This document shows, one piece after another, positions 1-7,945 of a DNA stretch of 64,000 nt. Under the pieces are notes generated by a model that was given only the letters and a program-made list of their open reading frames with translations, made no database searches and was not told the DNA's origin. The position numbers and the translations under genes were made by a program. The DNA comes from Rutpela maculata (taxonomy: Eukaryota > Arthropoda > Insecta > Coleoptera > Cerambycidae): NCBI GenBank assembly GCA_936432065.2, contig OW386293.2, forward strand, positions 22,456,234-22,520,233, read 5' to 3'. Numbering within the stretch: the first letter of the stretch is position 1; each line of letters starts with the position of its first letter.

Positions 1-21
1 ATAACCTATAAAAATAATAGC

Positions 22-60
<39 letters not shown>
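22..60. repeat. TAA trinucleotide microsatellite
   Basis: An uninterrupted run of TAA/AAT triplets lies about 20 bases beyond the 3' end of the integrase gene. It may belong to the subterminal region of the Polinton. Confidence 0.9.
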
Positions 61-79
61 TAATATAAGTGCATAAAAA

Positions 80-1012
80 TTAAACAATGCTACTTTTTTC
101 AATCCAACTGTTATGGGAACTGTCAAATCCAAGCCATTTAACGAAAACCTTATTTCCTTTCTTCCTTAAAACTTTCTCAACGAGATACACGTCTGAATGT
201 TTAACCTTCTGCAGTTCTTCAGTATAGAAGCATCCTTCTATTGGCTGTTTCTGTGCATCGGTCAGTAAGTATGTTATGGGGCTGGTATAATTAATTTTTG
301 AAATAGTAAATATTTCATTAGACCAATTAGGAGTATAACCTTTATCGAACACGCCTCTGTACTTGCTTATTCTCACATGATCGTTAATTTTAAATTTAGG
401 TAATTGCGTGTATGTAATTGTAGGATAATTGTAAACGGATTTCAAGAGTATTTTTTCATTCTTTTTATTTACATCTACAGGTTTCATGCCGATGGTACTA
501 TGTCTAGTATTATTATATTTCTTAATAATATCAGCAAGTAAATTATACCACCGAAAAGAACCATTTATACTAAATTCTTTATACATCATAGATTTTATAG
601 TCCTATTTACGCGTTCGACTACTGAACATTTTTTAGTGCTATACGAAGAATAATGATTAATTTTATATTTTTTCATTAATTTTTGAAAATTAATATTATA
701 AAATTCGGTTCCATTATCAGTCTGTAAATTGACGGGGATTCGTTTATCTGCGACTAATATTTTTTCCATAGCTCGAGTAACATTTACGCCAGATTTAGAT
801 TTAACTGGTTCAGCCCATACGTACTTTGAAAAAACATCAATTACAATGAGAATATATTTATAATTTTTATTGTAATTAGCATATGGAATCATTTCGACTA
901 AGTCAGCCTGAAGCAATTCATTTAAACCTCTAACTACGACTTTTCGTCTCTTAAAGTTAATTCTAGCCGGCTTATGTATTTCATTAACAATATCTCTTTT
1001 TACAGCAGACAT
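80..1012 (-). CDS. Polinton integrase with C-terminal chromodomain
   Basis: This 310-residue protein is a DDE integrase of the retroviral/Polinton type, expected to join element ends to host DNA in the nucleus. The first acidic residue lies in the QADLVEM segment, the second in QTDNGTEF, and the Glu in SVVERVNRT, about 34 residues after the second. The last 35 residues (VEKVLRKKGNKVFVKWLGF, then SHNSW) form a chromodomain, a module known in some integrases to bind modified histone tails and steer insertion. The ORF opens directly into the catalytic core, so the N-terminal HHCC zinc domain of longer relatives is short or absent. It is the last of three closely spaced minus-strand genes, 35 nt after its upstream neighbour. 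No frameshift is seen. Confidence 0.93.
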   Translation of the reverse strand: MSAVKRDIVNEIHKPARINFKRRKVVVRGLNELLQADLVEMIPYANYNKNYKYILIVIDVFSKYVWAEPVKSKSGVNVTRAMEKILVADKRIPVNLQTDNGTEFYNINFQKLMKKYKINHYSSYSTKKCSVVERVNRTIKSMMYKEFSINGSFRWYNLLADIIKKYNNTRHSTIGMKPVDVNKKNEKILLKSVYNYPTITYTQLPKFKINDHVRISKYRGVFDKGYTPNWSNEIFTISKINYTSPITYLLTDAQKQPIEGCFYTEELQKVKHSDVYLVEKVLRKKGNKVFVKWLGFDSSHNSWIEKSSIV

Positions 1013-1047
1013 GTTTACAGTTCAACAATAATTTACGTACTGTTAAA

Positions 1048-1938
1048 TTAATCCAGCGGTTCGATTATTTTACTTTCTAATAGTTCCTCTAAAATTCTAT
1101 TTATTTCATTCGTATGACTTGAATTGCCTGCCTCCTGTGAAGCTATCAAAAGCCTAAGACGATCGACGAGTTCATTAGGATCGTCCCAATATACGTAATC
1201 AATAGCATTATCGGTGACTTGCATCATTAATTCACCGCCTTTTACTTTACCAGGAGCACGTTGCCGAGGTTCGCGAGCGTAAAGCATCGGTTTAATAATA
1301 TGCAGGTACTTCCAGCTCTTACTACCAGACTTTTGCTTTTCAGAATCATAATTTCTCTTATGTGCGCTAGTCCTTTTTACAATATCAATGTACTGTTTCT
1401 TATCATCATAGTTATAGTGATGCGAACGTTTTTTAAATAGTAATTCATAAAGACCGCGAGTGCCCTGATACTCTTTATTATTTATTATTAAATTGTCACC
1501 GTCAAACTGAATGGCAGAATTTCCAATATAATATTTATCTTCTTCGGGATTATATCGTACACCATATCGAAAATCATGTGTATTTTCAGTATCATGCATC
1601 ATCTCAGATATATAGGTTTTAGGCAGATCGCTAAATTTCTCAAGATACTTCTCATCTGACTGGTCGCCTTCTTCAGAGTCGACAATCGACGGTGACGGTG
1701 TAATATTAATATTTTTTTCATCCTCTGAGGGTTCAGACTTTTTCTTAATGTTTAAATTCTCGTCCGTCTCAAGCTTGATATGTTTAGCTATTGAATGTAA
1801 CGGTGCGGTGATTGGGGCAAAAGACTTTTCGATTTGCAGATCGTGCATTTTGAGTGCCTCTAATTTGCGCTTTACAGCTTTCCGAGCTTCGATAATTTTA
1901 TTAGTAATGTCCATGTCGACAGGTGCGTCAGATAACAT
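1048..1938 (-). CDS. conserved Polinton protein of unknown function (DUF8207-like)
   Basis: This 296-residue protein lies between the ATPase and integrase genes with gaps of about 31 and 35 nt. Residues 1-110 are charged and probably disordered (Lys, Glu and Asp rich, with a short acidic tract). The conserved-looking core holds YGVRYNPEEDKYYIGNS, GTRGLYELLFKKRS and SKSWKYLHIIKPML, followed by a basic proline/glycine stretch. Proteins with this core are common in arthropod Polinton copies and I associate it with DUF8207 from memory, unconfirmed. No catalytic motif is visible. Its position among assembly and integration genes hints at a structural or DNA-associated role, which is only inference. 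Confidence 0.75.
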   Translation of the reverse strand: MLSDAPVDMDITNKIIEARKAVKRKLEALKMHDLQIEKSFAPITAPLHSIAKHIKLETDENLNIKKKSEPSEDEKNINITPSPSIVDSEEGDQSDEKYLEKFSDLPKTYISEMMHDTENTHDFRYGVRYNPEEDKYYIGNSAIQFDGDNLIINNKEYQGTRGLYELLFKKRSHHYNYDDKKQYIDIVKRTSAHKRNYDSEKQKSGSKSWKYLHIIKPMLYAREPRQRAPGKVKGGELMMQVTDNAIDYVYWDDPNELVDRLRLLIASQEAGNSSHTNEINRILEELLESKIIEPLD

Positions 1939-1969
1939 GTGTAATTATCAACTGATTGAGATAGTAAAA

Positions 1970-2659
1970 TCACAGGTATATATACTCGTCAAACCCCTTT
2001 CTGTATCGGCCATGTTTAATATCGCTATCTTTATCTATCACTAGGAATCCGTATTTATCTTTCCAGCATAACGAGCACATATGTTTGAAATCCTCAAAGC
2101 TCATATCGGTATTAACGTGATCGGAATATACATGTCTAAGATTCATGTCATCCTGCTTGAATAATATCAGTAAATTTGCATTGTCTCTTATCAGATGTTT
2201 CGGAATGCGGGTATAGGTCTGACAGAGATAGAAGCTGTCTATCTGTTTATGCCGTCCCATGCTAAAGTAGTCACGCATCACACTTTGATTGTCGCAAGCT
2301 ACGTCATCAAATATAAAAATGGAATTAATTTTAGCTTGCGCAGGCGTCATTATTACATCGCTATCCTTGAATTCATGATATCCCACGATCGAGCCGAGTA
2401 CTTTTCTAAGATATTCGTATTTAGGCTGGTAGAGAGATTTCGAGTAGACGTAAACATTCTTGAAACGCAAGCCGTGTGGATGAGTCAGCAGGCTTATCAC
2501 GATGTTTGTTTTCCCACAATTTGAAGGTCCGCATATGATACACCTGATGCTGTCGGGTAACAGAGGACCATGTCTACTATCTTTTTTCACATGACTATCG
2601 AAATCGAGATTATCGATTTTCAGACTGTTACCTGTCTTGATGAAACGCATGATTGACAC
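1970..2659 (-). CDS. A32-like genome-packaging ATPase (FtsK/HerA superfamily)
   Basis: This 229-residue P-loop ATPase is the putative motor that would pump DNA into a capsid. Walker A is GPSNCGKT at residues 44-51, and Walker B is the hydrophobic run SIFIFDD at about 113-119. A later segment (DSFYLCQTYTRIPKHLIRDN) fits the sensor/arginine region of A32-type ATPases of large DNA viruses, virophages and Polintons. Its length is normal for the family. It is the first gene of the leftward cluster and starts 87 nt from the divergently transcribed PLA2-like gene, so the two probably share a promoter region. Confidence 0.93.
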   Translation of the reverse strand: MSIMRFIKTGNSLKIDNLDFDSHVKKDSRHGPLLPDSIRCIICGPSNCGKTNIVISLLTHPHGLRFKNVYVYSKSLYQPKYEYLRKVLGSIVGYHEFKDSDVIMTPAQAKINSIFIFDDVACDNQSVMRDYFSMGRHKQIDSFYLCQTYTRIPKHLIRDNANLLILFKQDDMNLRHVYSDHVNTDMSFEDFKHMCSLCWKDKYGFLVIDKDSDIKHGRYRKGFDEYIYL

Positions 2660-2746
2660 TGAGGTATTTCCACCAGGAGTTTAAGTATAAATAGCTTTCG
2701 GTCACCTGTAACACCTCAGTCTACTATTACATGTGATAGAGGTAAC
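2657..2746. promoter_or_regulatory. compact divergent promoter between packaging and capsid clusters
   Basis: Only 87 bp separate the start codons of the ATPase (minus) and PLA2-like (plus) genes. The plus strand has a good TATA box, TATAAATAG, at 2686-2694, about 53 nt before the PLA2-like ATG. Its complement also contains an AT-rich TATTTATA element usable leftward. Complementary octamers ACTGAGGT (about 2658-2665) and ACCTCAGT flank the core on either side and give the promoter a near-symmetric layout. Confidence 0.6.
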
Positions 2747-3490
2747 ATGGCTGTAAACGCTCTCATAAATAAATTACCTTTCGAAGCCCATATCCCTGGC
2801 TATCGTTTCTGCGGCCCGGGTACTAAATTAGAAAAAAGACTGGCGCGAGGAGATCGCGGAATTAATGGTCTAGATGAGGCGTGTCGTGACCACGACATAC
2901 AATATTCTAAAGTCAATGATGTGAAAGGACGGCATATTGCCGATAAAGAATTGGCAAAACGTGCTCTGAAGCGAGTATTTGCTAGGGATTCGTCCATCGG
3001 AGAAAGAGCGGCAGCAGCCGGTGTAGCAGGCATCATGAGTGCTAAAGTTAAATTAGGCTTGGGATGTAAAAAAAGAAAATGTGGCGGTACGATGACGTTT
3101 AAAAAAATATCCAATAAAATTCGTAAACTAGTACGTGGAGCTCCCTCTGTCGGGGATGCTATTAAAAAGGCCTCTCGTGCAGTACAGCGTATTAAAAAAG
3201 ATAAAAAAATATCACCGATGGCTGCTCGCGTTATTCCTATACCGAAGACGGGTGGCGTTCTACCGCTAATACCAATATTTGCTGGACTTAGTGCTCTGGG
3301 AGCGCTAGCCGGTGGATCTGCAGGTATAGCGAAAGCTGTAAGAGATTCTCAGGCGGCATCCTCCCAGCTTAAAGAATCTAAACGTCACAATCAGGCTATG
3401 GAGAGTATCGCCCTCGGTAAGGGACTCTATCTTCGTCCCTATCGAACGGGACTTGGACTATACATGAATAAAAACACCAACAGCAAGTGA
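2747..3490 (+). CDS. PLA2-like Polinton protein with basic, hydrophobic C-terminal region
   Basis: The 247-residue product starts with a phospholipase A2-like domain of the type seen in parvovirus VP1 and in many Polintons. The calcium loop is YRFCGPGT at residues 19-26 and the catalytic His-Asp pair sits in DEACRDHD (43-50). In parvoviruses this activity helps particles breach membranes; the same role here is inference. Residues about 100-160 are highly basic. They are followed by a Gly/Ala-rich hydrophobic stretch (GGVLPLIPIFAGLSALGALA) resembling a membrane-active or minor-core segment, and the C-terminus has Tyr/Gly-rich short repeats. The stop is TGA in a readthrough-type context, with the protease frame continuing in phase. 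Confidence 0.88.
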   Translation: MAVNALINKLPFEAHIPGYRFCGPGTKLEKRLARGDRGINGLDEACRDHDIQYSKVNDVKGRHIADKELAKRALKRVFARDSSIGERAAAAGVAGIMSAKVKLGLGCKKRKCGGTMTFKKISNKIRKLVRGAPSVGDAIKKASRAVQRIKKDKKISPMAARVIPIPKTGGVLPLIPIFAGLSALGALAGGSAGIAKAVRDSQAASSQLKESKRHNQAMESIALGKGLYLRPYRTGLGLYMNKNTNSK

Positions 3491-3494
3491 CTAG
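3488..3494 (+). promoter_or_regulatory. candidate stop-codon readthrough signal TGACTAG
   Basis: The stop codon of the PLA2-like gene is followed directly by CTAG. UGA-CUA(-G) is the established high-efficiency readthrough context in alphaviruses and in several animal genes. The reading frame after the stop stays open straight into the protease with no other stop and no in-frame ATG until 3548. Readthrough would produce a C-terminally extended PLA2-like/protease product at low level. Function is inferred from sequence context only. Confidence 0.55.
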
Positions 3495-3856
3495 TAAAAT
3501 TACCAAATCGAGCGCTCACCGACGTGGATCTGAAAAAATATGTTAAGATGTTAAATATACCTAATTTTCGAGGAATATTTATGCGAGACCGACTACCTAA
3601 ACGCGTACATAAAATTGAGACGGGCATTGTGAACTTGGATAGAGATAGCGGTAATGGTACTCATTGGACTGCATACTTTAAGAACGGTTCGAAAGCCGTT
3701 TATTATGATAGTTTTGGTAATTTACAGCCTCCTCTCGAATTAATAAAATATTTAAATTGTTCTATTGAATACAATCACAAGCAGTATCAGTCTTATGACA
3801 CAGTAAATTGTGGACATCTGTGTTTACAATTTCTATATAATGCGTCATGCTTTTAA
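3491..3856 (+). CDS. adenain/Ulp1-like cysteine protease
   Basis: This Polinton maturation protease is of the adenovirus-protease/Ulp1 fold, expected to cleave capsid precursors. The catalytic His is in GTHWTAY (codon 3662-3664), the acidic/amide partner in YYDSFGN, the Gln just before SYDTVN, and the nucleophile Cys in NCGHLC (codon 3809-3811). The domain is complete although only about 110 residues long. The start is unclear: the first ATG in frame is at 3548, yet family-like sequence (LTDVDLKKY, then GIFMRD) begins well before it. Nothing but the TGA at 3488-3490 separates the frame from the PLA2-like gene. Expression may therefore use readthrough, a GTG at 3524, or splicing. The coordinates begin just after that TGA. 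Confidence 0.88.
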   Translation, partial: LVKLPNRALTDVDLKKYVKMLNIPNFRGIFMRDRLPKRVHKIETGIVNLDRDSGNGTHWTAYFKNGSKAVYYDSFGNLQPPLELIKYLNCSIEYNHKQYQSYDTVNCGHLCLQFLYNASCF

Positions 3857-3894
3857 GTCACGTTCATTCTCAGAGCTAACCTTGAAGCCGCAAC

Positions 3895-4596
3895 ATGTCT
3901 TGTACGTTTACATTATCCGGCAAATCATCTAATTTAACCGCGCACTTTTCCCCACCCATAGACCTTGAAGACGGTGCTGAATATTCGCTTGCTTTAATAA
4001 ATTTCGAGGCGTATAACTCCATACCGAACATAGACGCTACAAATAATCATATATATTATGATACAGACGATAAGTTTATAAAAATTTCGGAGGGCTCGTA
4101 TGAAATAGAAGATATAAATAATTACGTAAGAAAGCATTTTATTCTGAATCATGGTAACGATGGTCATATTTCTATAGTATCCAATAAAAATACGTTAAAA
4201 GTGGAAATAAAATCCAATAAGATGATAAATTTTGAAAAGGCTGACGGTATTGGCAGTTTGTTAGGATTTACATCTCGTCGTCTAAAACCGCTCGAGAAAC
4301 ATATATCTGATTTCCCGGCAAAAATTCAAAAAGTAAACGCTATATGCGTGGAGTGTAATCTCATCACGGGCAGTTACATGAATGATAGATCTGTACACAT
4401 TATTCATGAATTTTTTCCTAGCGTGCCTCCCGGCTATAAAATAATAGAGTGTCCCGCTAATGCAATTTACCTGCCGATTAATAAGAGGCATATAGATAGC
4501 ATATCAATTAAGATAGTCGATCAAGACGGTGATCTTGTTAATTTCCGTGGCGAGGTCATCACGGTAAGACTGCACTTGAAGAAGAATGGGTCTTAG
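3895..4596 (+). CDS. minor capsid (penton-like) protein
   Basis: The 233-residue protein fits the Polinton minor capsid protein, a single jelly-roll homologue of penton proteins placed at capsid vertices. Family features seen are the opening MSCTFTLSGKSSNLTAHFSP, then YSLALINFEAYNSIPNI and a YEIEDINNYV segment. The C-terminal half has LIRS-type strands ending in SISIKIVDQDGDLVNFRGE. It lies 38 nt after the protease and just before the major capsid gene, the usual virion-module order. Its last codons overlap the start of the 44-residue gene that follows. Confidence 0.85.
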   Translation: MSCTFTLSGKSSNLTAHFSPPIDLEDGAEYSLALINFEAYNSIPNIDATNNHIYYDTDDKFIKISEGSYEIEDINNYVRKHFILNHGNDGHISIVSNKNTLKVEIKSNKMINFEKADGIGSLLGFTSRRLKPLEKHISDFPAKIQKVNAICVECNLITGSYMNDRSVHIIHEFFPSVPPGYKIIECPANAIYLPINKRHIDSISIKIVDQDGDLVNFRGEVITVRLHLKKNGS

Positions 4597-4720
4597 TTTC
4601 CGAAATAGTTTAAAAGGAACACCTGCTCGCGCTCGAAACAGTTCACCTGCAACCTTCAAGGTGTTAACATCTAAAAATAGACGTTTTCTTTACTCTCTCG
4701 GTTACAAAGTGCTAATATGA
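4586..4720 (+). CDS. 44-residue basic protein overlapping both capsid genes
   Basis: A short frame begins with ATG at 4586, inside the last codons of the minor capsid gene, and ends with TGA at 4718-4720. That TGA forms an ATGA overlap with the start of the major capsid gene. The product is Arg/Lys/Ser-rich with a C-terminal KNRRFLYSLGYKVLI. It fills exactly the otherwise unexplained 120-nt gap, and both junctions are tight overlaps, which argues for a real gene. Small basic proteins of this kind accompany capsid genes in adenoviruses and Polintons. I cannot name a specific family member, and the function (DNA condensation or capsid cementing) is a guess. Confidence 0.6.
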   Translation: MGLSFRNSLKGTPARARNSSPATFKVLTSKNRRFLYSLGYKVLI

Positions 4721-5928
4721 ATCCGAATATTTTAAACGTGTTTGAGAAGCCTACGTTTGAAACCGCGATAACTAATTTTGAAAATCATAGTCATGGACCA
4801 TATTCAATCAGAAATTTAAATAATAACGACGAAATTCGTATACCCATTCAGCAGCAGGATGTGTATACTGCGCCGTATGCTAGTTCGCTGTATATGCGGG
4901 GCCGGTTACTTAAAGAGGATGGTACGGTTTCGAACACAGCGGTCTTTGATAAAATGGGGTTATTGTATCTGTTTGACGAGATACGATACGAAGTGAGCGG
5001 TAAAATTGTGGACAGCAGTAGAAATCCAGGCCTCGCGACTGTTATGAAGGGATATGCATCATTCACTCCGAATGACGCGAATCACTTAGAAAATGCTGGG
5101 TGGACTGATGTGGATGATAATTTTGCAGACGAGAACGGTTACTTTGACGCATGTATACCTTTAAAAATATGTCTGGGGTTCGCAGAGACCTTTGAAAGAA
5201 TTATTTTAAATGTCCGTCAAGAGCTGGTACTCGTTCGCAGTAGTATTGATACAAACGCAATCATAAATCTTGTAGCCGATGAAAATATTAAAGTAGAATT
5301 GGAAATCGTTCAATGGCGTGTACCACACGTGACTGTATCTGACGTTGAGCGATTAAAATTAATGAAATATCTAGAGAGGAATATCGATTTGCCTGTACCG
5401 TTTAGAAGCTGGGAATTACATGAATACCCCATGCTGATGGAATCGCAGACGCATACTTGGAATATTAAAACTTCGTCTCAGTTAGAGACACCGCGATATA
5501 TTATTTTCGGCCTTCAAACGGGTCGTAAAAATGCAGTCGCTAAACGTATGAGTGAATTTGATCACTGCGAGTTGACTAATTTTAAACTTTTTTTAAATTC
5601 GGAATCATATCCCTATGATAACTTGAATATTAATTTTGAGAAGAATTTCTGTGCTACTCTGTATGAAATGTTCTGTCAATTTCAGAAATCTTATTATGAA
5701 AAAGAAAATGAACCTCTGCTTACTAAATATAAATTTAAAACTAAAGCTCCTCTGGTAGTTATCGACTGTTCGTGTCAGAATGAGGTTGTAAAGTCGAGTG
5801 CAGTGGACATTAGGCTGGAATTTAGCACTAATAAAAATATTCCGAAAGACACTGCTGCATATTGTCTTATAATTCATGATAGATTGATTTATTACAATCC
5901 TTTAACCAGTATAGTTCGTCCATACTAA
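4717..5928 (+). CDS. major capsid protein (double jelly-roll)
   Basis: The 403-residue protein matches the Polinton major capsid protein, related to adenovirus hexon and virophage capsid proteins. The N-terminal signature runs from PYSIRNLNNNDEIRIPIQQQ to DVYTAPYASSLYMRGRLL. A later segment with WNIKTSSQLETPRYIIFGLQ marks the second jelly-roll. It lacks introns, frameshifts and stops. Its start overlaps the stop of the 44-residue gene, and its stop lies one base before the next gene, so the capsid cluster is extremely compact. The protein is shorter than the largest Polinton capsid proteins but within the arthropod range as I know it. Confidence 0.88.
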   Translation: MNPNILNVFEKPTFETAITNFENHSHGPYSIRNLNNNDEIRIPIQQQDVYTAPYASSLYMRGRLLKEDGTVSNTAVFDKMGLLYLFDEIRYEVSGKIVDSSRNPGLATVMKGYASFTPNDANHLENAGWTDVDDNFADENGYFDACIPLKICLGFAETFERIILNVRQELVLVRSSIDTNAIINLVADENIKVELEIVQWRVPHVTVSDVERLKLMKYLERNIDLPVPFRSWELHEYPMLMESQTHTWNIKTSSQLETPRYIIFGLQTGRKNAVAKRMSEFDHCELTNFKLFLNSESYPYDNLNINFEKNFCATLYEMFCQFQKSYYEKENEPLLTKYKFKTKAPLVVIDCSCQNEVVKSSAVDIRLEFSTNKNIPKDTAAYCLIIHDRLIYYNPLTSIVRPY

Positions 5929-5929
5929 T

Positions 5930-6430
5930 ATGTATATAATAGACGTGCAGGGCTTCCAGCATAAAAAGGAGTTAGCTTTTACATGTAAAGAAATTTCAAT
6001 TTTTAATATTACCGATGTCTCGTGTGTACATCGGATAATTAAACCGACTGTTAGTTACGGGCTTCTTACACACAATATTCAGAAGCAAATTAATTGGATA
6101 ACTGATCATGTGCACGGTCTCCGATGGTCCACGCCTTATGATAATCTCCGGTACGGCGACCTGCAGGACTTCATCGACAGCCACGTACTTGGGAGAGAAG
6201 CAAAAGTTTATGTCAAGGGACTGGAAAAGAAGCGATGGCTTCAGCATTATCTGTCTAATAATAATAATATTATAGACTTATATAATTGTAATAATATGAA
6301 TAGTTTAATGTTAAATAATTTAGAATATCATTGTCATAAACATATTAATAATCATTTACGCTGCTCTAGGCAGAATGTCTACTCGATATATCAGTGGTAT
6401 ATTGTAAATAAAGATAAGGATTTTGAATAA
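5930..6430 (+). CDS. conserved Polinton protein with His/Cys-rich C-terminus
   Basis: This 166-residue protein starts one base after the major capsid stop. It opens with IDVQGFQHKKELAFTCKEI, an Asp-rich beta-strand opening reminiscent of RNase H-fold exonucleases, followed by LRWSTPYDNLRYGD. It ends in a His/Cys-rich segment (YHCHKHINNHLRCSRQNVYS) that could bind zinc. Proteins with this architecture are frequent next to Polinton capsid genes in arthropods, but I know of no demonstrated function. An inactive nuclease-like or Maelstrom-like fold is possible and unproven. Confidence 0.65.
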   Translation: MYIIDVQGFQHKKELAFTCKEISIFNITDVSCVHRIIKPTVSYGLLTHNIQKQINWITDHVHGLRWSTPYDNLRYGDLQDFIDSHVLGREAKVYVKGLEKKRWLQHYLSNNNNIIDLYNCNNMNSLMLNNLEYHCHKHINNHLRCSRQNVYSIYQWYIVNKDKDFE

Positions 6431-6584
6431 ACAAATTTATGCTAACCATACTGGCTTTTATTTCTGTATACATGTGTGCGTGTATGAATGACGAGTGGGG
6501 TGGGGGGCAGAGAGGGAGAGAGAGAAGTGGGGGGAGAGCTCTCGCCTCGAGTCAGAGCGCGGTGATCAGTTAGACGTTGCAAAG

Positions 6585-6912
6585 ATGCACAATCAAACGG
6601 GGCTCAGAGAGCTGATAGCGGGCAATATATGCCAATGTTCGATGTGCCAAGTCCCACCGGAGGGCTGGAGGTACCTGGGGCTGCCTCAGCCCCAGGACCC
6701 CGTAACGCAACCGACACCACCACCACCACCACCACAGGAGATGCCCCGGCTGATGCTCTTAGCCGACATCATGAAAGGTATTTAAAATATTTTTTCTGTT
6801 TCGTATAACTCAATACTTATAGATATTTTTTTAAATTGTTACAGACTCCATTGAACTCAGAATTTCTTCGGAGATTTGGAGAGGTCGATCTGTCAGCCGG
6901 CGAGACCAATAA
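6585..6912 (+). CDS. small two-exon gene with CxCxxC motif
   Basis: The first in-frame ATG at 6585 opens a frame with a Cys cluster (NICQCSMCQ) and a Pro-rich tract. Exon 1 appears to end at 6777 (AAAG, then GTATTT). A T-rich 67-nt intron ends in TTACAG at 6844. Exon 2 (6845-6912) stays in frame with a basic tail and stops at TAA 6910-6912, which overlaps the polyadenylation signal AATAAA (6908-6913). The spliced product is about 86 residues. The family is not recognised. Its place at the end of the rightward capsid cluster suggests it is the last Polinton gene on that side. Confidence 0.5.
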
Positions 6913-7090
6913 ATTTCTTTTTTAAATTAACATACGATCTGCCCTCCCGCCGGATAGCCAGACCAGTGTTTTTATTATTTTATTAATTCTACACAATTTT
7001 AATTGTATTTTTTTTTATATTAATAAAAAATGTTATTAATAATCTTTTTTTATTTCAATGAGTTGATAGCATCTCATACTTATTAAGTGT
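6913..7090. other. AT-rich intergenic spacer after the rightward cluster
   Basis: No coding frame is apparent. The stretch includes the polyadenylation signal of the spliced gene and several T-runs and leads into the hairpin array. Confidence 0.6.
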
Positions 7091-7823
7091 CTGAACAGCT
7101 CGAACAGCTCCAACAGCTCCAACAGGTGTAACAGGTACCGTACCTGTTACACCTGTTGGAGCTGTTGGAGCTGTTGGAGCTGTTCGAGCTGTTGGAACTG
7201 ACCATATATAATACACGTATATGTATATGTATATGGGCTGCTTGAACAGCTCCAACAGCTCCAACAGCTCCAACAGCTCCAACAGGTGTAACAGGTACCG
7301 TACCTGTTACACCTGTTCGAGCTGTTGGAGCTGTTGGAGCTGTTCGAGCTGTTGAAACTGACCCTATATAATACATGTATATGTATATGTATATGGGCTG
7401 TTTGAACAGCTCCAACAGCTCCAACAGCTCCAACAGGTGTAACAGGTACCGTACCTGTTACACCTGTTCGAGCTGTTGGAGCTGTTGGAGCTGTTGGAGC
7501 TGTTGAAACTGACCCTATATATTACATGTATATGTATATGTATATGGGCTGCTTGAACAGCTCCAACAGCTCCAACAGCTCCAACAGCTCGAACAGGTGT
7601 AACAGGTACCGTACCTGTTACACCTGTTGGAGCTGTTGGAGCTGTTGGAGCTGTTCGAGCTGTTCAAACAGCCCATATATAATACACGTATATGTATATG
7701 TATATGGGCTGCTTGAACAGCTCCAACAGCTCCAACAGCTCGAACAGCTCCAACAGGTGTAACAGGTACGGTACCTGTTACACCTGTTGGAGCTGTTCGA
7801 GCTGTTGGAGCTGTTCAAGCTGT
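7091..7823. repeat. array of five large palindromes built from 9-bp units
   Basis: Five near-perfect palindromes are centred at 7139, 7299, 7450, 7610 and 7770, spacing 151-160 bp. Each centre is CAGGTAC-C/G-GTACCTG. Arms of about 70 nt consist of repeated CTCCAACAG or CTCGAACAG on the left and the complement on the right. Between palindromes lies an AT-rich spacer with TATATGTATATGTATATGG. Because the unit is 9 nt, all six frames are open and give low-complexity Leu/Gln/Asn/Ser translations that are not genes. The array lies between two convergent transcription units of the Polinton. Confidence 0.95.
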
Positions 7824-7945
7824 CTCACCTGCCTCTCTCATGATCATCATGTCAGGATAGGTATTAGGAAATAAAAACACGCATTTTATAAATAATTTAA
7901 TTTATTAAATGTAAAAATATTTATATTACAATACTTTAATACTAA

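Noticed and set aside
2195..2524. 109-residue plus-strand frame
   Set aside because: It is antisense to the ATPase, whose Walker motifs fix the coding strand.
6495..6584. Upstream extension of the small spliced gene
   Set aside because: It begins at GTG in a purine-rich repeat with no in-frame ATG before 6585, so the ATG was chosen.
7091..7823. CRISPR-like array
   Set aside because: The repeats are palindromic minisatellite units with a constant spacer in an animal genome, without variable spacers or cas genes.
7055..7874. Several 60-116 residue open frames rich in Leu/Glu/Gln/Asn/Ser on both strands
   Set aside because: They are translations of the 9-bp repeat in the hairpin array; every frame is open for that reason.
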